From assembly GCA_050287725.1 (NCBI GenBank), contig JBNKCL010000061.1, forward strand, positions 1-17,099: a stretch of DNA of 17,099 nt, read 5' to 3'. Position 1 is the first letter of the stretch. Each line of letters starts with the position of its first letter. The notes under the pieces were generated by a model. That model made no database searches, was not told where the DNA came from, and saw only the letters and a program-made list of their open reading frames with translations. The translations under genes were made by a program, and so were the position numbers. This document shows positions 15,001-17,099 of the stretch, piece after piece. The DNA comes from CBFDBF01 sp050287725 (GTDB taxonomy: Bacteria; Pseudomonadota; Gammaproteobacteria; Chromatiales; Chromatiaceae).

Positions 15001-15990
15001 TGGCCAGCTCCGCCCGTTATGTTCAAGCGCGATATCCGCGAGATCCAGGCTCCAGCCGTCGGGGTTGCGGCGCCATTGGAACTTGCCTCCCAGCTCCTTC
15101 ATTTCCAGTATCTTTTGCGGTGTCCCCTCCGTCGCCGGGCCGGTCAGTTTCAATTGATGCCACTGTACGTCTCCCTGCATGTCGGTGAGACGTCCCTCTT
15201 TCCAGTGGCTCCAGAGTTTCATGTCGGTGGTGCCGCGTTCGATGCTGTAGCCTTCCGGCACCCGTCCGCTCAGCAGTTGCGAAATCGAAAGTTGGTCGCC
15301 TTGCAGGTAGAAGTCGCCCGACCAGCCTCCCGGACTCTGCAGTTCGCCCCGGATATCCGCCGCCAGCTGCATTTTTTTGCCGCCCTGGCCGGGCAGCGCG
15401 AAAGTGGCGTCCAGTTGGTGGCGCTCGCCGTCGTTGGTCAATTCGATTGAGACGTCGGTGAAATGTATCGGGTCGGCGCCGATGGCCTGGTTTTCCCAGT
15501 AGAGTTCGCTTTCGCGGAGAGCAAGACGGAAGGGTAGAAACAGTAATGCGCCGCCGGCTTCCCCGGTCTGGTTCAGACCTTCCAGGCCGGTGATCAAAAC
15601 GGCACCGTCCGAGCGATGCTTGATCAGGAGCCGGGCGCCGTAAAAGGAGATCTCGCGCGGCGAAATGGTGCCGCTGCGCAGGGTATCGATGACGCCGATG
15701 CCGACATGGACTTCGGCCAGGTTCAACAACGGGCGCTTGCCTTCGCGATCCATGAGTTGGACATCCTTCAGGACCAACTCCGGGCCGTAGCCGCGCCAGC
15801 GTGCCGAGAGATCGGCGATCTGTACCGGCTGTCCCAGCATCCGGCTGGCCATTTCCTGGGCCTCCACCCGGTATCCCTCGGCAATGGGTAACAGCAGACG
15901 CAGCACGCCAATGGCGATGGCGCTCAAAATGATGAGCAGAATCAGGGCGAGCCAAACCTTGGCTGCGAAGGAGCGTAGGATACGAATCAT
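12055..15990 (-). CDS. yhdP: AsmA-like envelope protein YhdP
   Basis: This is a very large inner-membrane-anchored periplasmic protein of 1311 residues (E. coli YhdP 1266). It has one N-terminal membrane helix (about 12–35, VWLALILLIILSAIAIGVL), then the family segment RVEAQEMASRMLGQPVQI, a long beta-rich repetitive body, and the conserved AsmA-like C-terminal region (EVEPGLGRVFGLLNLGALQRR … DFSDLFKKGFSFD … AAIYLAQKIFGKQVDKA). Known biology of the family: with TamB and YdbH it forms a hydrophobic groove bridging the periplasm and carries phospholipids to the outer membrane. The C-terminus is acidic and Pro-rich (EPEEVEIPAHEEPPAP). The ATG lies 9 bp after the rng stop. A 156-bp gap separates its stop from the nitrilase gene, which could hold a promoter, though I see no clear one. 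Confidence 0.95.
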   Translation of the reverse strand: MIRILRSFAAKVWLALILLIILSAIAIGVLRLLLPIAEGYRVEAQEMASRMLGQPVQIADLSARWRGYGPELVLKDVQLMDREGKRPLLNLAEVHVGIGVIDTLRSGTISPREISFYGARLLIKHRSDGAVLITGLEGLNQTGEAGGALLFLPFRLALRESELYWENQAIGADPIHFTDVSIELTNDGERHQLDATFALPGQGGKKMQLAADIRGELQSPGGWSGDFYLQGDQLSISQLLSGRVPEGYSIERGTTDMKLWSHWKEGRLTDMQGDVQWHQLKLTGPATEGTPQKILEMKELGGKFQWRRNPDGWSLDLADIALEHNGRSWPSSNLSLVSRYDPEGRIHLRAGVDFLRLEDLLAVIGMFPLPSEELDQILATLQPQADFHSLQIEFDETDDAPRWRGRGRVEKLNTQPWLEAPGVKNLAAEFHLNQDGGELTLQGQNVTATFPKLFRDPLQLDEAGGRLRWERIPQENGWRLESKELLASNRDIKTRTRLLMEIFSSPEHPDFLDLQTDFRDGNVSTTSHYLPVGIMPDDVVTWLDRSLVSGKLINGSCVFRGPLRDFPFEQRSSGRFEVLFGVEDLILDYWPQWPRSEEIDAEIRFLNNRFDAWIESGKLLESNLQNLHGRIEHLSESSPFLLSGKVAGPLHDELRLLGETPLSDRFAPLVEAVSAEGDAKLELDLAIPLGEGKARLNGKLDLQDATLQVKGWELPITDLAGELQFDEEGIHAKQLEGRLLEEKVTAEVNPAPGRSGTTRVTANTTLASAKLAKRFPDLGIGELQGSTAWNIQLDIPPLRAKGKTEPVAVQLSSNLKGIRIDQPAPLGKSAGEERKLTVQTRLGGSGNEPLRIRYGDVLEALVQMENTGTPQSRLTRGNLRFGGATAKLPKAPGLLVDGRLAKLHIDPWLALVKSGNTASLPPIALQGLQIGRLRYGDTLLEEVTLDAKGEKNGWDGRIDSKTITGNVHIPLPLKHGPVILRLDRLDLAIDPDNLADIPQSDPTAWTDPRTLPGIDLQSKQLLLNGSPYGPLEMVTRHTPDGLELEKISINSDRLDFAGHGEWIVFNGRSQTAIDFKMETESLGKLLKHLGFAPNLQGAPATVDASLRWSGNPRQFSSTDLNGRLKMELKKGRFLEVEPGLGRVFGLLNLGALQRRLTLDFSDLFKKGFSFDLIEGSFLLDEGDAYSNNLHIEGPAADIDISGRIGLVDHDFDQHATVTPKLTASLPVAGAIAGGPAVGAAIYLAQKIFGKQVDKATSTQYLITGSWDNPSITKQAQGLEGRLSGMFGKEAEPEEVEIPAHEEPPAPDGQPQ

Positions 15991-15999
15991 TCGGTTCCG

Positions 16000-17099
16000 T
16001 TACAGCGGCACAATATCGAAATATTCCTGACTGTAGAGTGCCTCCACCTGTAGCTTGATGGTCTTGCCGATAAACGTTTCCAGGTTGGCAAGATTGGTGG
16101 ATTCCTCATCCAGCAGGCGGTCCACCACCTCTTGGGAAGCGAGGACCAGCAACGATTCTACGTCAAACTGGCGGGCTTCCCGCAGGATTTCGCGGAAGAT
16201 CTCATAGGAGGTGGTTTCCGCGGTTTTCAGGGAGCCGCGGCCGCTGCAACAGGAGCAGGGTTCGCACAGGATGTGTTCCAGCGATTCGCGGGTGCGCTTG
16301 CGGGTCATCTCCACCAGGCCGAGGGCGGAGACCTCGGTGATCTGGGTTTTGGCGTGATCCTTTGCCAGACACTTCTCCATGGCGCGCAGCACCTGGCGTT
16401 TATGCTCCTCGTCGATCATGTCGATGAAGTCGATGATGATGATCCCGCCGAGGTTGCGCAGTCGCAGTTGCCGCGCGATGGCTTGGGCCGCCTCCAGGTT
16501 GGTTTTGAAGATGGTCTCTTCCAGGTTGCGGTGACCGACGAAAGCGCCGGTGTTGACGTCGATGGTGGTCATCGCCTCGGTCTGGTCGATGATCAGGTAA
16601 CCGCCCGACTTCAGCTCGACCTTGCGTTCCAGCGCCTTCTGGATCTCGGTCTCCACCCCGTACAGGTCGAAGATCGGACGTTCTCCCGGATAGTATTCGA
16701 TGATGGCATTGATGTTCGGGATCAGTTTGCGCGCAAAGTCGGTGGCCCGCAGCCAACTCTCGCGTGAGTCGATGCGGATTTTTTCGACCTCCGGCCCCAC
16801 CTGGTCACGCAGGGCGCGCAGGAACAGCGGCAGATCTTCGTGGATCTGTTGCGGGACGCTTGCGGTTTCGACGCGTTCCCGAACCGATTCCCAGAGGCGG
16901 ACCAGGAAATTCATATCCGAGCGCAGCGTTTCGCGGTCCATCCCCTCGGCCGCGGTGCGGGCGATGAAATTGCCGGTCCAGCCGGCGGCTTCGCGTTCCG
17001 TCTCGATGATCTCCCGCAGCCGCTGACGCTCCTGCTCCTCCTCGATGCGTTGCGAAATGCCGGCGGAACTCAGCCACGGCATGTAGACCAGAAAGCGGG
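16000..17099 (-). CDS. rng: Ribonuclease G, 5' end outside the window
   Basis: This endoribonuclease acts in 16S rRNA 5'-end maturation and mRNA decay. The window shows the last 365 residues; E. coli RNase G has 489, so about 120 N-terminal residues, including much of the S1 domain, lie beyond the right edge. The visible part starts RFLVYMPWLSSAGISQRIEEE, the end of the S1 region. It continues with the DNase I-like catalytic core: TTIDVNTGAFVG and GGIIIIDFIDM carry the two metal-binding Asp residues. It then has the cysteine Zn-link (CEPCSCCSGRG). The protein stops soon after (QEYFDIVPL), without the long RNase E C-terminal scaffold, so it is RNase G and not RNase E. The frame stays open to the window edge. 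yhdP follows after 9 bp, as in E. coli. Confidence 0.96.
   Translation of the reverse strand, partial: RFLVYMPWLSSAGISQRIEEEQERQRLREIIETEREAAGWTGNFIARTAAEGMDRETLRSDMNFLVRLWESVRERVETASVPQQIHEDLPLFLRALRDQVGPEVEKIRIDSRESWLRATDFARKLIPNINAIIEYYPGERPIFDLYGVETEIQKALERKVELKSGGYLIIDQTEAMTTIDVNTGAFVGHRNLEETIFKTNLEAAQAIARQLRLRNLGGIIIIDFIDMIDEEHKRQVLRAMEKCLAKDHAKTQITEVSALGLVEMTRKRTRESLEHILCEPCSCCSGRGSLKTAETTSYEIFREILREARQFDVESLLVLASQEVVDRLLDEESTNLANLETFIGKTIKLQVEALYSQEYFDIVPL

Overview
The window looks like a GC-rich gammaproteobacterial chromosome. The inference rests on the rng–yhdP–nitrilase–tldD–pmbA arrangement, which is typical of Gammaproteobacteria, and on a proton-pumping pyrophosphatase next to a pyrophosphate-type phosphofructokinase. 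That second pairing is known mainly from methanotrophs and from sulfur-oxidising autotrophs and symbionts. I saw no rRNA, tRNA, CRISPR array, transposase or phage gene. The whole window reads as dense core chromosome with one unusual block in the middle (about 3.5–8.2 kb).

Left block (1–3491, all minus strand). In transcription order this holds a 114-residue protein of unknown function, a PPi-dependent 6-phosphofructokinase, and hppA, which is cut by the window edge. A strong 8-bp hairpin lies between pfp and hppA, so the two may be separate or attenuated transcripts. Both enzymes handle pyrophosphate. The phosphofructokinase exchanges PPi with the sugar-phosphate pool, and the membrane pyrophosphatase couples PPi hydrolysis to proton pumping.

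Middle block (3870–8240, plus strand, divergent from the left block). It holds an adenylate-kinase-fold protein carrying an acidic linker and a 133-residue Lys/Ala-rich tail resembling histone H1 or AlgP, then a small single-span membrane protein, then a large M50 (site-2-type) intramembrane metalloprotease with a C-terminal helical, TPR-like extension. The kinase-like protein has lost several residues normally conserved in adenylate kinase. This block is the most unusual part of the window.

Right block (8250–17099, minus strand, convergent with the M50 gene across 9 bp). In transcription order it holds rng (RNase G, cut by the window edge), yhdP (AsmA-like giant envelope protein), a nitrilase-family amidase resembling deaminated-glutathione amidase, tldD and pmbA/tldE. 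Several junctions are very tight (rng–yhdP 9 bp, nit–tldD 9 bp, tldD–pmbA about 19 bp), which suggests one long operon. TldD and TldE would form the heterodimeric metalloprotease. YhdP would act in lipid transport to the outer membrane.
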